DNA of 50,475 bases from a bacterium (lineage in GTDB: Bacteria > Armatimonadota > UBA5829): positions 1-50,475 of the forward strand of contig JAJFTD010000025.1 in NCBI GenBank assembly GCA_021373255.1. Direction: 5' to 3'. The notes beneath the pieces are model-generated. The model was not told the origin of the DNA and made no database searches. It was given only the letters and a program-made list of their open reading frames with translations. This document shows positions 8,108 to 17,410 of the stretch, piece by piece. Positions within the stretch are counted from its first letter, which is position 1; each line of letters starts with the position of its first letter. Position numbers and translations under genes: made by a program.

Positions 8108-9733
8108 TTATTGTTGAACGAATTCCACCGGCGCTATGCTTTGCGCATCTTTCAGAATGATCAACCGGCCAAGGTCGCCATTCTCCAGCTTATAACAACT
8201 GCAAGCTCCGGTAACTCTAACCATTGAACCTTCTGATACAGACTCCGGTAGCGCAATACTCCCGTAATAGACGGCAACCATCGCTGATCCATCGCTTACA
8301 TATAGCCGTTTAGCCGTCGTGTCTATGCTCATTATCTTGCCACATACAGTCACTAGCAAGCCGATGTTGTTAAGGCCACTGGCGCCGGCGATTCCCTTCT
8401 GGCCAAATCCAGCAGCAGGATCATAGCCGTAGTCTCCTCCACCAATGAACTTGCAAGCAACAAACAGCGGCAGTGCGGTCTTCTGACCTGTGGGTATTAT
8501 GTTTTCGTAGCTGGAAAGACACCTCTCACCATCAGATGATGTTGAAGGAATGCCGCTCACACTCACAATATTGCCAAACTGCGGCATGTTACCTCTGACC
8601 TGTGTAATCCTAATTCCACAGGCTCGCTCTATATCCTGAACGTAATAGAAACCACTGAAGACTGCAGAAACGACTACATTATTGAGACGAACATATGCTG
8701 GGCAACCCAGTTGCTTTGCCTCACCAGGACCAGCATTCCGAACTACACACTCATCTGATCCAATATCGACATGAGATCCTGCGATGCGCGCCTCGCCATC
8801 CATATCTAGCCAGTCTGCGCCTATCACTGTATCATCACCAGAATCGATGCAGGGAGAGTCGCTGAGCAAGTGGAAGTCACCGTTTGCACTGCCTCTGAAA
8901 TCGTCTCTGAATTTGGGGGCTGCTGATATGTCTGTTGGACCAGCGATGATGCCGGAGTAGTTGGTGGTGTTGCCGTAGACACAGTTATGGTTAAGAATTG
9001 GGGTTTCATTATGGTTAGGAATAGGTGTTCCGCCGCCCTTGCTGATACCGTTGCCATTGTATGCAACAATATTATTGACAATGGTCGGACTTGAGGAACT
9101 GCAGTATATGCCATATTTATTTACAGTGATTGTGTTGTTTATTATAGTGGGACTGGAAGAGTAACAGTTAATGCCGGAGCTGGAATAGATAGAGTAATTA
9201 GAGATAGTATTGTTGATTATGGTTGAATTGGAGAAATTGCATTTGATTCCACCGCCTCTTCCCAAGATAGTGTTATTGGCTATTGCTGGACTCGAGTAGT
9301 TGCAGTCGATGGCATAAGTGCAGTCTCCGCTGTTTCTAATCATAAAGCCATCAATGCAGGCTAGTGTGCTGATTCCGCTTGTCGAACTGACTATAGGACC
9401 ACTATCGGAGCCGTCTAGGATACTCTTGTTGACACTAAAGTTACGCTGTGATCGAGTGTTCTCTGTTCCCGCAAAACCTCCATAGAGGTAACAATAGACT
9501 TTGATGGCGATGCGCTCATTGTAGATTCCTGCAGCTACCCATATCTCGCCTCCACCACCATTTGATGCTGCATCGATGCCTGCTTGGATAGTCTTCTTTG
9601 CCGATGTCCAACTTGAGCCGTCATTGGCATCATTACCACTAGGGCTGACCCTTATTACACTCTGGCCGTAGCAACTGGAGCAAAGAATCGCAAAGAAAAC
9701 CAGTAGAATAGTTCGGATGATACTCTTACCCAT
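8108..9733 (-). CDS. Secreted right-handed beta-helix protein
   Basis: About 541 residues. A signal peptide with a possible lipobox-like Cys (ILCSSCYGQ) is followed by a DUF1565-like start (VSPSGNDANDGSSW) and Asn-rich parallel beta-helix coils (NNTILGRGGGIKC, NNTISNYSIYSSSG, NNTITVNKYGIYC, NNIVAYNGNGIS). After about residue 340 comes a second, OB-fold-like domain (RLNNVVVSAVFSGFYYVQD, GNIVSVSGIPSTSSDGE) typical of extracellular proteins from environmental bacteria. ATG 9733 is chosen over GTG 9742 because GGGAGAG lies eight bases upstream. Function unknown; surface carbohydrate binding or cleavage is possible. It is monocistronic as far as can be seen. Confidence 0.75.
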   Translation of the reverse strand: MGKSIIRTILLVFFAILCSSCYGQSVIRVSPSGNDANDGSSWTSAKKTIQAGIDAASNGGGGEIWVAAGIYNERIAIKVYCYLYGGFAGTENTRSQRNFSVNKSILDGSDSGPIVSSTSGISTLACIDGFMIRNSGDCTYAIDCNYSSPAIANNTILGRGGGIKCNFSNSTIINNTISNYSIYSSSGINCYSSSPTIINNTITVNKYGIYCSSSSPTIVNNIVAYNGNGISKGGGTPIPNHNETPILNHNCVYGNTTNYSGIIAGPTDISAAPKFRDDFRGSANGDFHLLSDSPCIDSGDDTVIGADWLDMDGEARIAGSHVDIGSDECVVRNAGPGEAKQLGCPAYVRLNNVVVSAVFSGFYYVQDIERACGIRITQVRGNMPQFGNIVSVSGIPSTSSDGERCLSSYENIIPTGQKTALPLFVACKFIGGGDYGYDPAAGFGQKGIAGASGLNNIGLLVTVCGKIMSIDTTAKRLYVSDGSAMVAVYYGSIALPESVSEGSMVRVTGACSCYKLENGDLGRLIILKDAQSIAPVEFVQQ

Positions 9734-9934
9734 CAGCAACACTCTCCCGCTAGCTGGAATATCTGAGGTATTTACTGTAGACTTTATGCCAGGCAGCCAA
9801 GGTTATAACCGCATTATACCACAAGATGTCCATTGAGGCACGACAGAGGGCATTATAGTCATATTGCTTTCGTTGACCGAACTAGACGCGTGACGTATTG
9901 ATTAAATAATAGCAAGGGGCGGGTGAACCAGCGC

Positions 9935-10264
9935 TCAGCCCTTCGTAAATCGATAGCCACATCCAGGCTTGAGGTCGTCGGTAGGTTCGGGGTAACGTTT
10001 GCAGATTTCGGGCTTGGTATCGTGCATGTCGCAGTGGAACACGCCATTGCCCATGTCGACGAGGTGTGTGCAGGGGTAAGGGATCGACACCCAGTAGTAT
10101 TCTCTTACATCTTCATCGGGCACGACCTTGATCTCCGTGTCCCTTGCACGCAGCCACTCCAACGTGTCATCGTCTGCGTGTACTAATAGCCATCCAAGCC
10201 GTCGACAGCACTCACCGCACTGCCTGCACTCACCAGTGCGTGTTATCTCTTCATCAATTGCCAT
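9935..10264 (-). CDS. YkgJ-family cysteine-cluster protein
   Basis: A 109-residue protein with the zinc/iron-chelating YkgJ pattern: CRQCGECCRR at residues 16-25 followed by spaced cysteines in YPCTHL, VFHCDMHD, EICKRYPEP and GCGYRF. The cluster binds a metal, and the cellular role of the family is poorly defined. The start ATG lies inside the last codons of the upstream U32 gene (11-base overlap), so both are co-transcribed and probably translationally coupled. Confidence 0.75.
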   Translation of the reverse strand: MAIDEEITRTGECRQCGECCRRLGWLLVHADDDTLEWLRARDTEIKVVPDEDVREYYWVSIPYPCTHLVDMGNGVFHCDMHDTKPEICKRYPEPTDDLKPGCGYRFTKG

Positions 10265-12179
10265 GCTGCTTGCCGCCAGTCGGAGGAGTCTTCTTACCTA
10301 CATAATGCACTCGCATCTCGCATGCGCTGCAGTCGAACCGCAGTTCCAGCCGGTTTCCATCGGAATCGAGCAGGAACAAAGGCTCCAGCGCCCGCGTTTT
10401 GGCGCCGTCCTTGGTGCATATCCCGAGCTGGTGTTTTATGCAATACCGGGTGTCCATCACCTTCCGCCCACGCATATCCAAGCCGGACTCCGCCGCCGGG
10501 TCAATGGACACTACTCCGTGGCGGCGATAAAATGCCTCCGCCTGCGTGTTCAGCACGTTACCCGTGTATGACAATGACTTTTCAGGATATTGCACGTCAT
10601 TGACGAGCGCTCCACCATGCTGAACTGGCCGGTTGTCCTCACGCACATGGGTGAGCCGCTCCAGCACGCCACGCCTCAACGTATTGAGCGTGGAGATGGG
10701 CAGGAAGTACACTTTGGACAAGTCAACTTCCACATCGGAGCACTCGAAATCAGTGCCGCCGGACTTGGCTAGCTGTTTCTTGATATTCTCAACTGCCTGC
10801 TCCGGCTTGTCGGCCGTCATTTTGTCGCAGGGCAAGCTGAATTCGGCAGAATTGCCATCTTCATCGTGCGCAGTAAGGGTGAAACCGTCATCCGTTTCGC
10901 TAATACGAAGCGAAACCGGAATCCGCCTCTCAACAACAGCCTTTTCAAGGCTGGTGAGATACTCGTGGTCGTGGTTTCGGTAAATTGTGATTCCGTTCTC
11001 GATACCATCCATTTTATTGGGCATGATTGTGCGGCCCTGGACGCCGTTCACCACGGTGCCGCGCAGCTCGCCATTGCGGTCGAAAAAGCATATTCCGTCA
11101 CCGGGGTGCATGGACAACCGGCAGTCGATGGTTACTCCACGCCTGGTAACTGCAACAACCCGGCCCACTGCCTCACCCACCATTTTGGGCGTATCAATGG
11201 AGCCGATAGGCCCACGTCTGCCATGCAGGAAGTAGGTAGTATAGCCCCGATTGAATGTCTTATCGACGTCCGGTGTGAAACCTACCTGGCTAGTGCCCGA
11301 TGAGCTTCTCTTCAAGCCCATTTCGGAGATGACTTCGTCCAGCTTCTGCCTGTAGAACGCCACCACGTTGGACACATACGCCCTGTCCTTCAAGCGTCCC
11401 TCGATCTTGAACGATGTTACCCCCGCCTCGATCAGCTCGCGCAGGTTATTGGAAAGGTTGAGGTCTTTAAGTGACAATAGGTGTTTGTTACGTACCAGCA
11501 CTTTTCCACCGCCAGTAAGGGTGTACGCTCTGCGGCAGGGCTGCGCGCACTGCCCACGGTTGCCACTTCTGCCACCGAGCGCATAGCTCATATAACACTG
11601 CCCGCTGTAGCACACGCACAGGGCACCGTGCACGAAGCATTCCAGCTCAACGTTGGTTTTCTGCCGGATCGCGTGTATCTGGTCGATGTCCAGCTCTCGA
11701 GCAAGTATTACTCTGCTGATGCCGACCTGTTCCAGGAAAGCTACTTTCGCGGGCGTGTTATTGTGCATCTGCGTGCTCGCAATAAGCGGGACGGGAGGCA
11801 GATCGCACTCCAGCAGGCCCGGGTCTTGAATAATAATGCCGTCAACACCAGCTTCATAGAGACTAGAGATCAGGCTTACAGCTTGCGGGATCTCTTCATC
11901 GTGCATCAGTGTGTTGACGGTGACATATATCTTCGCCCAATACTTGTGGGCATAGTTGATGAGCTCGGTTATATCATCAATAGTGTTACCAGCGGCCTCG
12001 CGCGCGCCGAATCTGGGTGCGCCAATATAAACGGCATCCGCACCGCAGTCTATCGCGGCAATCGCACATTCCACATCTTTCGCGGGGGCCAGGAGTTCTA
12101 TATTTTTAATTGTTATTTCCAGGGCAGTAGTCTTCTTTCGGTGGTCAAATGTATGATCCAGTCTATTATAACATAGCAT
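10254..12179 (-). CDS. U32 family protein, RlhA-like (23S rRNA hydroxylation)
   Basis: About 640 residues. The N-terminal domain (IELLAPAKDVECAIAAIDCG, GADAVYIGAPRFGAR) and the signature ECFVHGALCVCYSGQCYMS define the peptidase U32 family. Its length with a long C-terminal domain matches RlhA, which makes 5-hydroxycytidine in 23S rRNA, rather than short U32 proteins. Cysteines at GQCAQPCRR and near the C-terminus (FDCSACEMR) may hold a metal cluster. The start is uncertain: the frame runs to 12266, overlapping mnmG, and ATG 12179 is the first sensible ATG. If the -10 at 12165-12170 is used, the true start must be later, perhaps CTG 12122, just before the conserved domain. Confidence 0.75.
   Translation of the reverse strand: MLCYNRLDHTFDHRKKTTALEITIKNIELLAPAKDVECAIAAIDCGADAVYIGAPRFGAREAAGNTIDDITELINYAHKYWAKIYVTVNTLMHDEEIPQAVSLISSLYEAGVDGIIIQDPGLLECDLPPVPLIASTQMHNNTPAKVAFLEQVGISRVILARELDIDQIHAIRQKTNVELECFVHGALCVCYSGQCYMSYALGGRSGNRGQCAQPCRRAYTLTGGGKVLVRNKHLLSLKDLNLSNNLRELIEAGVTSFKIEGRLKDRAYVSNVVAFYRQKLDEVISEMGLKRSSSGTSQVGFTPDVDKTFNRGYTTYFLHGRRGPIGSIDTPKMVGEAVGRVVAVTRRGVTIDCRLSMHPGDGICFFDRNGELRGTVVNGVQGRTIMPNKMDGIENGITIYRNHDHEYLTSLEKAVVERRIPVSLRISETDDGFTLTAHDEDGNSAEFSLPCDKMTADKPEQAVENIKKQLAKSGGTDFECSDVEVDLSKVYFLPISTLNTLRRGVLERLTHVREDNRPVQHGGALVNDVQYPEKSLSYTGNVLNTQAEAFYRRHGVVSIDPAAESGLDMRGRKVMDTRYCIKHQLGICTKDGAKTRALEPLFLLDSDGNRLELRFDCSACEMRVHYVGKKTPPTGGKQHGN
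12162..12173 (-). promoter_or_regulatory. Extended -10 element for the U32 gene
   Basis: On the minus strand TATGTTATAAT, containing TATAAT at 12170-12165 with an upstream TG. No clear -35 is present, as expected for an extended -10. The same 11-base string occurs divergently before mnmG. Confidence 0.45.
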
Positions 12180-12189
12180 CACCAGCTCC

Positions 12190-12218
12190 CCGACAGAGGC
12201 TGAGGGGTATGTTATAAT
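12190..12218 (+). promoter_or_regulatory. Promoter of mnmG giving a leaderless mRNA
   Basis: A -35 CCGACA (12190-12195), a 17-base spacer and an extended -10 TGTTATAAT ending at 12218. The ATG of mnmG begins 10 bases after the -10, so the start of transcription should fall at or next to the start codon. No ribosome site is present. Confidence 0.6.
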
Positions 12219-12227
12219 TATAACGTT

Positions 12228-14096
12228 ATGCAGCAGTATGATGTTATAGTCGTCGGAGCGGGGCACGCGGGCTGCGAAGCGGCGCTGGCTTCCGCAAGGA
12301 TGGGCTTCGATACACTTTTAGCCACGATCAACATAGAGACAATCGGCCACATGCCGTGCAATTGCAGCATCGGTGGGCCTGCAAAGGGGCATCTTGTGCG
12401 TGAGATAGACGCGCTGGGTGGGCAGCAGGCGCTAACCACCGACGCAACGTGCACGCACATCCGCATGCTCAACACCGGCAAGGGACCAGCCGTGAGAGCA
12501 CTTCGCGCCCAGGCCGATAAGCGCGCCTACCAAGGCTTCATGCGCCTCACCGCCCTCCGCCAGCCCAGGTTAGATGTAAAGCAGGCGATGGTAGAAGAAA
12601 TCTTGGCAGAAGACGGCCGAGTGCAAGGCATTCGCACCCAGACCGGTATGGAATATGGCGCAAAGTGTGTCGTCATCACTACCGGCACATTCCTCAAGGG
12701 TTTGATACATATCGGAGAAACCCAGTTCTCAGCCGGCAGAGCAGGCGAGTTTGCATCGAATAGTCTTTCAGACAGCCTCCGCTCGTTGGGATTCGAGCTC
12801 GGCCGCCTCAAGACCGGTACCACTCCGCGCCTGGACAAGAAGAGCCTGGACCTTTCCAAGTGTGAGATTCAGGAGTCAGAACCTGAGGTTGGGCCGTTCT
12901 CGTTTATGTCCGGTCCGCTCAACCCGGACAAGCTGCTGCCGTGCTGGCTCACCTACACAAACGACCTCACAAAGGATGTTATCACCCGGAACCTCAAGCG
13001 TTCGGCTATGTACGGCGGTCGGATCAGCGGCGTTGGGCCGAGATATTGCCCGTCTATTGAAGACAAGATCGTCAAGTTCCCGGACAAAGAGCGGCACCAG
13101 GTCTTTTTGGAGCAGGAGGGGTGGGACACTGATGAGATTTACGTCCAGGGGATGTCCACCAGCCTGCCTGAAGAGATCCAGATAGAGTTCCTCCGCACGA
13201 TTCCCGGCCTTGAGGACATGAAAATGCTGCGCCCCGGCTACGCTATAGAATACGACTTCGCCCCGCCGACCCAGCTCAAGCCATCACTGGAGACAAAGCT
13301 CATAGATGGGCTGTTTTTTGCCGGGCAGATCAACGGCACCTCCGGCTATGAAGAGGCTGCCGCTCAGGGCCTTATGGCGGCTATAAACGCAGGTCGTAAG
13401 ATCCAGGGCGAGGAGCCGGTGATTATCAAGCGCAGCGAAGGTTACGTTGGGGTGATGATCGATGATCTCGTGACCAAAGGCGTGAGCGATCCGTATCGTT
13501 TGCTCACTTCCCGCGCAGAGTACAGGCTTCTTCTCAGACAAGACAACGCCGATATGCGCCTCACCCCTATAGGCCGTGAGGTTGGATTAGTGGATGACAA
13601 GCGCTGGGAGCGGTTCCGTGAGAAAGCCAGTCTTGTCGAAAGCGAACGCCGACGAATGGCGGAGACTTTCCTAAAACCATCGGATACGGAAATACTTGCG
13701 GCGCTTAATGTGGAGCTTTCGGACCGGTCCTGCTCGCTGGAAGAACTTCTGCGCAGGCCGGAGATAACCTATGCCGACATCGCTCGCGCGGTGGGCAATG
13801 GGCACATTCCGCCGGACGTAGCCGAGCAAGTCCAGATCGGGATCAAGTATAACGGCTACATTGAGCGACAGCACCTGCAGGTAGCGCAGGCCCGCAAGAT
13901 GGAGAATAGGCCAATTCCTGATTCCATCGACTACCCGCAGCTCCGGTCGCTATCCAGGGAAGCAATCGAAAAGCTCGGGCGAATCAGGCCCGCCACATTG
14001 GGGCAGGCCTCGCGCATACCAGGAGTCACTCCAGCCGATGTAGCGATGCTGGCCGTCTACATTCAGCACGCCAAGCCGCAGCCTCAATCACCGTAG
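12228..14096 (+). CDS. mnmG: tRNA uridine-5-carboxymethylaminomethyl modification enzyme MnmG
   Basis: A 622-residue FAD protein (also called GidA) that, with MnmE, installs the carboxymethylaminomethyl group on wobble U34 of certain tRNAs. The FAD dinucleotide motif [19 protein letters not shown] opens the protein. The family signatures [33 protein letters not shown] and [18 protein letters not shown] are present, as is the C-terminal helical domain that contacts MnmE. Length is normal. The ATG is almost at the predicted transcription start (see promoter). Its last nine bases overlap the 3' end of the convergent glycosyltransferase gene. Confidence 0.95.
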   Translation: MQQYDVIVVGAGHAGCEAALASARMGFDTLLATINIETIGHMPCNCSIGGPAKGHLVREIDALGGQQALTTDATCTHIRMLNTGKGPAVRALRAQADKRAYQGFMRLTALRQPRLDVKQAMVEEILAEDGRVQGIRTQTGMEYGAKCVVITTGTFLKGLIHIGETQFSAGRAGEFASNSLSDSLRSLGFELGRLKTGTTPRLDKKSLDLSKCEIQESEPEVGPFSFMSGPLNPDKLLPCWLTYTNDLTKDVITRNLKRSAMYGGRISGVGPRYCPSIEDKIVKFPDKERHQVFLEQEGWDTDEIYVQGMSTSLPEEIQIEFLRTIPGLEDMKMLRPGYAIEYDFAPPTQLKPSLETKLIDGLFFAGQINGTSGYEEAAAQGLMAAINAGRKIQGEEPVIIKRSEGYVGVMIDDLVTKGVSDPYRLLTSRAEYRLLLRQDNADMRLTPIGREVGLVDDKRWERFREKASLVESERRRMAETFLKPSDTEILAALNVELSDRSCSLEELLRRPEITYADIARAVGNGHIPPDVAEQVQIGIKYNGYIERQHLQVAQARKMENRPIPDSIDYPQLRSLSREAIEKLGRIRPATLGQASRIPGVTPADVAMLAVYIQHAKPQPQSP

Positions 14097-15728
14097 CCCC
14101 GGCGCAGTTGATAGCATAGCTGTCCTGGTGGTGTCCATATAGGCCTTATTCGCGTATACGTCCAAGTCACCCCATCCAGCGACTTCATCAGAAGAAAAGC
14201 GCTCAATGTGACTTTCATTGCCCTCATTGCATATAAACAGCATCGGGGTCTTGCTGGACATCAGCTGCTCGATCTCGGAATCATCGTTCACCCTTATCGG
14301 CCTGGGCTCCACATAATAAACCAACCCAGGTCTGTAGGTGCTGTAGATAACAACCTGCGCTTTGGACAAATGCGATATCTTGTGAGCTAAAACCTCTGAA
14401 CTTTTACTTTGTGAGACCACAGGTATCAACCCGAACAGCAATAGAATGTTCAGAGCCAGCATCCCCGTGGTGATGACCCACGCCGTGCGGGCGGCTTTGC
14501 GTCCATTCGAGACCACTGACCCCACAAATGCCACAACAAGCACGCCACCCAGCGCTCCCGCCGGAACTATGGCGCCGGGATACTTCTTTATGGCGATCAC
14601 CGCAAGTGCCATTGCAATCAGCCCGGCTATACCGAGCCCCACCCATACTCCCCTATTTATGCTCTTGCGGGAACCACTGTCCCCAGCCTCGGCACGGCTC
14701 CACAGCGCCCCTATCAGCAGAGCGGCAGCAGGAAATGCAGGGTAAGTGTAGGTGAAGTTCTGAGTCTTCGATATCGAGAAGAATACAAACACCACCGCGA
14801 ACCACACAGCCGCCAGCTTAGCTCCCGTGTTAGCCCTCCAGTTCCTGGCGATTGCTTGCGGCAGGAACACGCTCCACGGAAACAGGAACAACAGCAGAAC
14901 AGGTGCATTGCGTAAGTATGAATACCACTGCCCGGTCTGGCTCTTGTGAAGTGGCTTGAGAAACCTGGCAATGTTGTTGGATACGATAAACTGATCGACA
15001 AACACATGCCCGTGCATGGCATACATGGCAATATACCACGGCAGCCCGATTGCAAGTGCACAGCCCACGCCAAGGAGCACATCCGTGACTTTGAGCTTGC
15101 TCAGCCTCTTCACCCACCATAAATGAATAGCGAATGCAGCCGTCAGCAGCACCGGAACTACAGGACCTTTCGCAAGCATCCCCAGGCCGGTCGCCAAGCC
15201 ACACACTGTGATCCAGCCAAGTCTCCCGCGTCCCTCGGCGTCCAACCAGCGCCGGTAGCAATACAGCGCTAGCGTCAATAAGAAAACCATTACTGCATCG
15301 GTTGCCGCGGCATGCGACATCACGATCTGCATGAGGCTGGTAGCCATGACTAATGAGGCGAAGAGAGCCGCGCGTTTACCGAAGTCGTGCGACGTTAGTA
15401 AGAACACCATCAGCACGATTCCGACTGCGCAGACCGCTGACGGCAGCCTCACAGCAAACTCGCTAAGCCCGAACATCTTCACACTCGCGGCTGAGAGCCA
15501 ATAGAATAGTGGAGGCTTATCGAACCATAATTGCCCGCCGTAGTGAGGGGTGAGCCAGTCGCCACTCCTGACCATCTCTTTGACGAATTGTCCATAAATG
15601 GGTTCATCAGGATCAAGCAGGGGATTATGTCCAAGCCCCGCGAAATAAAGCGCGTAGAACCCTGCTATAACACCGAGAATACATAGGGTAAGCCTAAGTG
15701 GAGAACTAATACGGAGTCTGTCTTGCAT
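14088..15728 (-). CDS. GT39/ArnT-like membrane glycosyltransferase
   Basis: A 546-residue polytopic membrane protein. After a first membrane helix comes the GT-C signature [20 protein letters not shown], whose DE pair is the catalytic/metal-binding motif in PMT and ArnT enzymes, and then [16 protein letters not shown]. About ten more hydrophobic helices follow and the protein ends in a small soluble domain. Members transfer a sugar from a lipid-phosphate donor to lipid A, proteins or other lipids at the outer face of the inner membrane; the acceptor here is unknown. ATG 15728 follows an AGGAAG ribosome site. It converges on mnmG with a nine-base overlap. Confidence 0.8.
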   Translation of the reverse strand: MQDRLRISSPLRLTLCILGVIAGFYALYFAGLGHNPLLDPDEPIYGQFVKEMVRSGDWLTPHYGGQLWFDKPPLFYWLSAASVKMFGLSEFAVRLPSAVCAVGIVLMVFLLTSHDFGKRAALFASLVMATSLMQIVMSHAAATDAVMVFLLTLALYCYRRWLDAEGRGRLGWITVCGLATGLGMLAKGPVVPVLLTAAFAIHLWWVKRLSKLKVTDVLLGVGCALAIGLPWYIAMYAMHGHVFVDQFIVSNNIARFLKPLHKSQTGQWYSYLRNAPVLLLFLFPWSVFLPQAIARNWRANTGAKLAAVWFAVVFVFFSISKTQNFTYTYPAFPAAALLIGALWSRAEAGDSGSRKSINRGVWVGLGIAGLIAMALAVIAIKKYPGAIVPAGALGGVLVVAFVGSVVSNGRKAARTAWVITTGMLALNILLLFGLIPVVSQSKSSEVLAHKISHLSKAQVVIYSTYRPGLVYYVEPRPIRVNDDSEIEQLMSSKTPMLFICNEGNESHIERFSSDEVAGWGDLDVYANKAYMDTTRTAMLSTAPGLR

Positions 15729-15772
15729 ATTTGGTGCTTCCTGCTAAGCGAGCGCCGGTGGTTGGGCAACAG

Positions 15773-15801
15773 TGGATAACCAGCCGGTATCAGTGTATAA
15801 T
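15773..15801 (+). promoter_or_regulatory. Possible promoter of rsmG
   Basis: TGGATA (15773-15778), 17 bases, TATAAT (15796-15801). The -10 is perfect and the -35 weak. It would give a leader of about 85 bases. Confidence 0.4.
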
Positions 15802-15891
15802 GATGAGGCGACCTTGCCCGACCAATTGGATTATCCCACACGCGGTTAGCCGTGTCAACTCAGCGTTTCATACAGGAGAGAATCAGTCAAT

Positions 15892-16614
15892 ATGCCGTTC
15901 ATACCGTTGGACACTCTGCATTCCGGTGCATCGGAACTCGGCATTGAACTGTCTGATAACCAGCTCGCTCTGATGGACGAATTCGCTGCGTTCATGGTGG
16001 AGACCAACGAGCGCCTAAATCTCACTCGCATCATAAATCCCTCCGACATCGTAACCGCGCATTACCTCGACTCCCTAACATGCCTCGCCGCATTGAATGT
16101 GCCTCAGGGGGCGAAGGTGATCGATGTCGGCACCGGCGCGGGGTTCCCCGGCATACCTATCAAGATTGTCCGCCCCGACCTCCATGTAACGCTTCTCGAC
16201 GCCACATTCAAGAAGATCAAATTCCTCTCCGATGCTATACAGCGGCTTGGGCTGGAGGGGATAGAGCCTGTCCACGCGCGCGCTGAGGAGATAGGGCGTG
16301 AGAAGGCTTTCAGAGAACATTATGATATCGCTTACGCCCGGGCACTGTCGGAGACTCGCGTGCTGGCGGAACTCTGCCTGCCGTTGGTGCGCATCGGAGG
16401 GTATGTAATCGCACAGAAAAGTAAAGAAATCGACGAAGAGTTGGCTGAAGCCAGGGCGATAATCGGACAACTCGGCGGCCGAGTGGAGAAGACCGTCCGC
16501 ACCCACATCCCCTTCACCGAGATTACCCGCCAACTTGTCGTGATCGCCAAAGACAAACCTACACCGCAATCATTCCCCCGGCCCTATGCCAAGATTGTGC
16601 GAAGTAAAGGTTAA
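15892..16614 (+). CDS. rsmG: 16S rRNA (guanine527-N7)-methyltransferase RsmG
   Basis: A 240-residue SAM-dependent methyltransferase (GidB) that methylates N7 of G527 in 16S rRNA. The SAM-binding motif VIDVGTGAGFPGIPIKI is exact for the family, preceded by TAHYLDSLTCL and followed by LLDATFKKIKFLSDAI and the acidic/aromatic DIAYARALSE segment. Length is typical. ATG 15892 has GGAGAG upstream. mnmG and rsmG often sit together; here they are separated by the glycosyltransferase gene on the other strand. Confidence 0.93.
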   Translation: MPFIPLDTLHSGASELGIELSDNQLALMDEFAAFMVETNERLNLTRIINPSDIVTAHYLDSLTCLAALNVPQGAKVIDVGTGAGFPGIPIKIVRPDLHVTLLDATFKKIKFLSDAIQRLGLEGIEPVHARAEEIGREKAFREHYDIAYARALSETRVLAELCLPLVRIGGYVIAQKSKEIDEELAEARAIIGQLGGRVEKTVRTHIPFTEITRQLVVIAKDKPTPQSFPRPYAKIVRSKG

Positions 16615-16748
16615 CCTGCATCACTCCTGATCTACTTCCCATCCCACTCCTTAACCTGCATGGTTTGCGAACTATACGCGTCGGGTAACGACAAGTGTGA
16701 CAACGACGTATAAGAAACAGACCCGGCGATTATGTTTAGTACTGTCGG

Positions 16749-17300
16749 GTGCAGCCATCTCCTCAAGAAAGGGCTGTTCACAGGAAAAAGTGCAAACTGG
16801 CAGGCATGTTTGCTGCAGCCCTCGTTATTGTTTTCTGCACGAGTGTTATGGCTCTTGATATGGGGCAAAGTGCACCTAGCTTTTCGCTCAAGGACCAGTT
16901 TGGGAAGCTCTGGGATCTTTCTAAACTCAATGGCACTGTTACTGTGGTTGTAGCAGCCAATAAGGACTCGGGCCGCGAGATGGGCCCGTGGATTGAAAAC
17001 TTGGATAGTAAATACGGGAGCAAGATTCAGCTTCTTGGGCTGATGGATCTCCATAGTATCCCCGGCATCGGGCGCGGCATTGCAAAATCGAGAATCCGCA
17101 AGGAAACCCCCCAGCCGCTCATGCTTGATTTTGACGGAACCGTCAGCAAAGCCTATTCGGTAACCAGCGATAGCCCGGTGGTAGTCGTTATCGACGGTAA
17201 TTCCCGAGTCAAGGCCATCCAGCGGGACGAATATTCCAAATCTGCTCTCACCTCTATAGCGACTGCGATAGATACGGCATTAAAATCAAAAGCGAGCTAA
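16749..17300 (+). CDS. Exported thioredoxin/peroxiredoxin-fold protein lacking the active-site Cys
   Basis: A 183-residue protein starting at GTG 16749. A positively charged n-region (RAVHRKKCK) and a hydrophobic core lead to an AxA-type cleavage site before LDMGQSAPSF. The mature part looks like an AhpC/TlpA fold (APSFSLKDQFGKLWDLSKLN, LMLDFDGTVSKAYSVT, VVVVIDGNSRVKAI). Where redox members have a Cys-containing motif, this one reads ANKDSGREMGPW, with no Cys, so it is probably not a thiol oxidoreductase. ATG 16806 is an alternative start but would leave a signal peptide without a charged n-region. It is in front of the URO-D-like gene. Confidence 0.6.
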   Translation: MQPSPQERAVHRKKCKLAGMFAAALVIVFCTSVMALDMGQSAPSFSLKDQFGKLWDLSKLNGTVTVVVAANKDSGREMGPWIENLDSKYGSKIQLLGLMDLHSIPGIGRGIAKSRIRKETPQPLMLDFDGTVSKAYSVTSDSPVVVVIDGNSRVKAIQRDEYSKSALTSIATAIDTALKSKAS

Positions 17301-17410
17301 ACTCACCTTGACGCAGAGCCGTTGCGCAGTGTAAATTATAGTCGGTGTCCGGCTCAGGTTGTGTATGAGGCTGGGTGCACAAAAGAAGCAAGATTTTTGG
17401 AGTTAACCTT

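Noticed and set aside
12180-12266. Upstream extension of the U32 gene into mnmG
   Set aside because: It would overlap the mnmG start and both promoters; the conserved domain starts some 50 codons later.
16611-16661. TTAACCTGCAT repeated twice after rsmG
   Set aside because: Two 11-base direct copies about 40 bases apart with no further structure; too little to call a feature.
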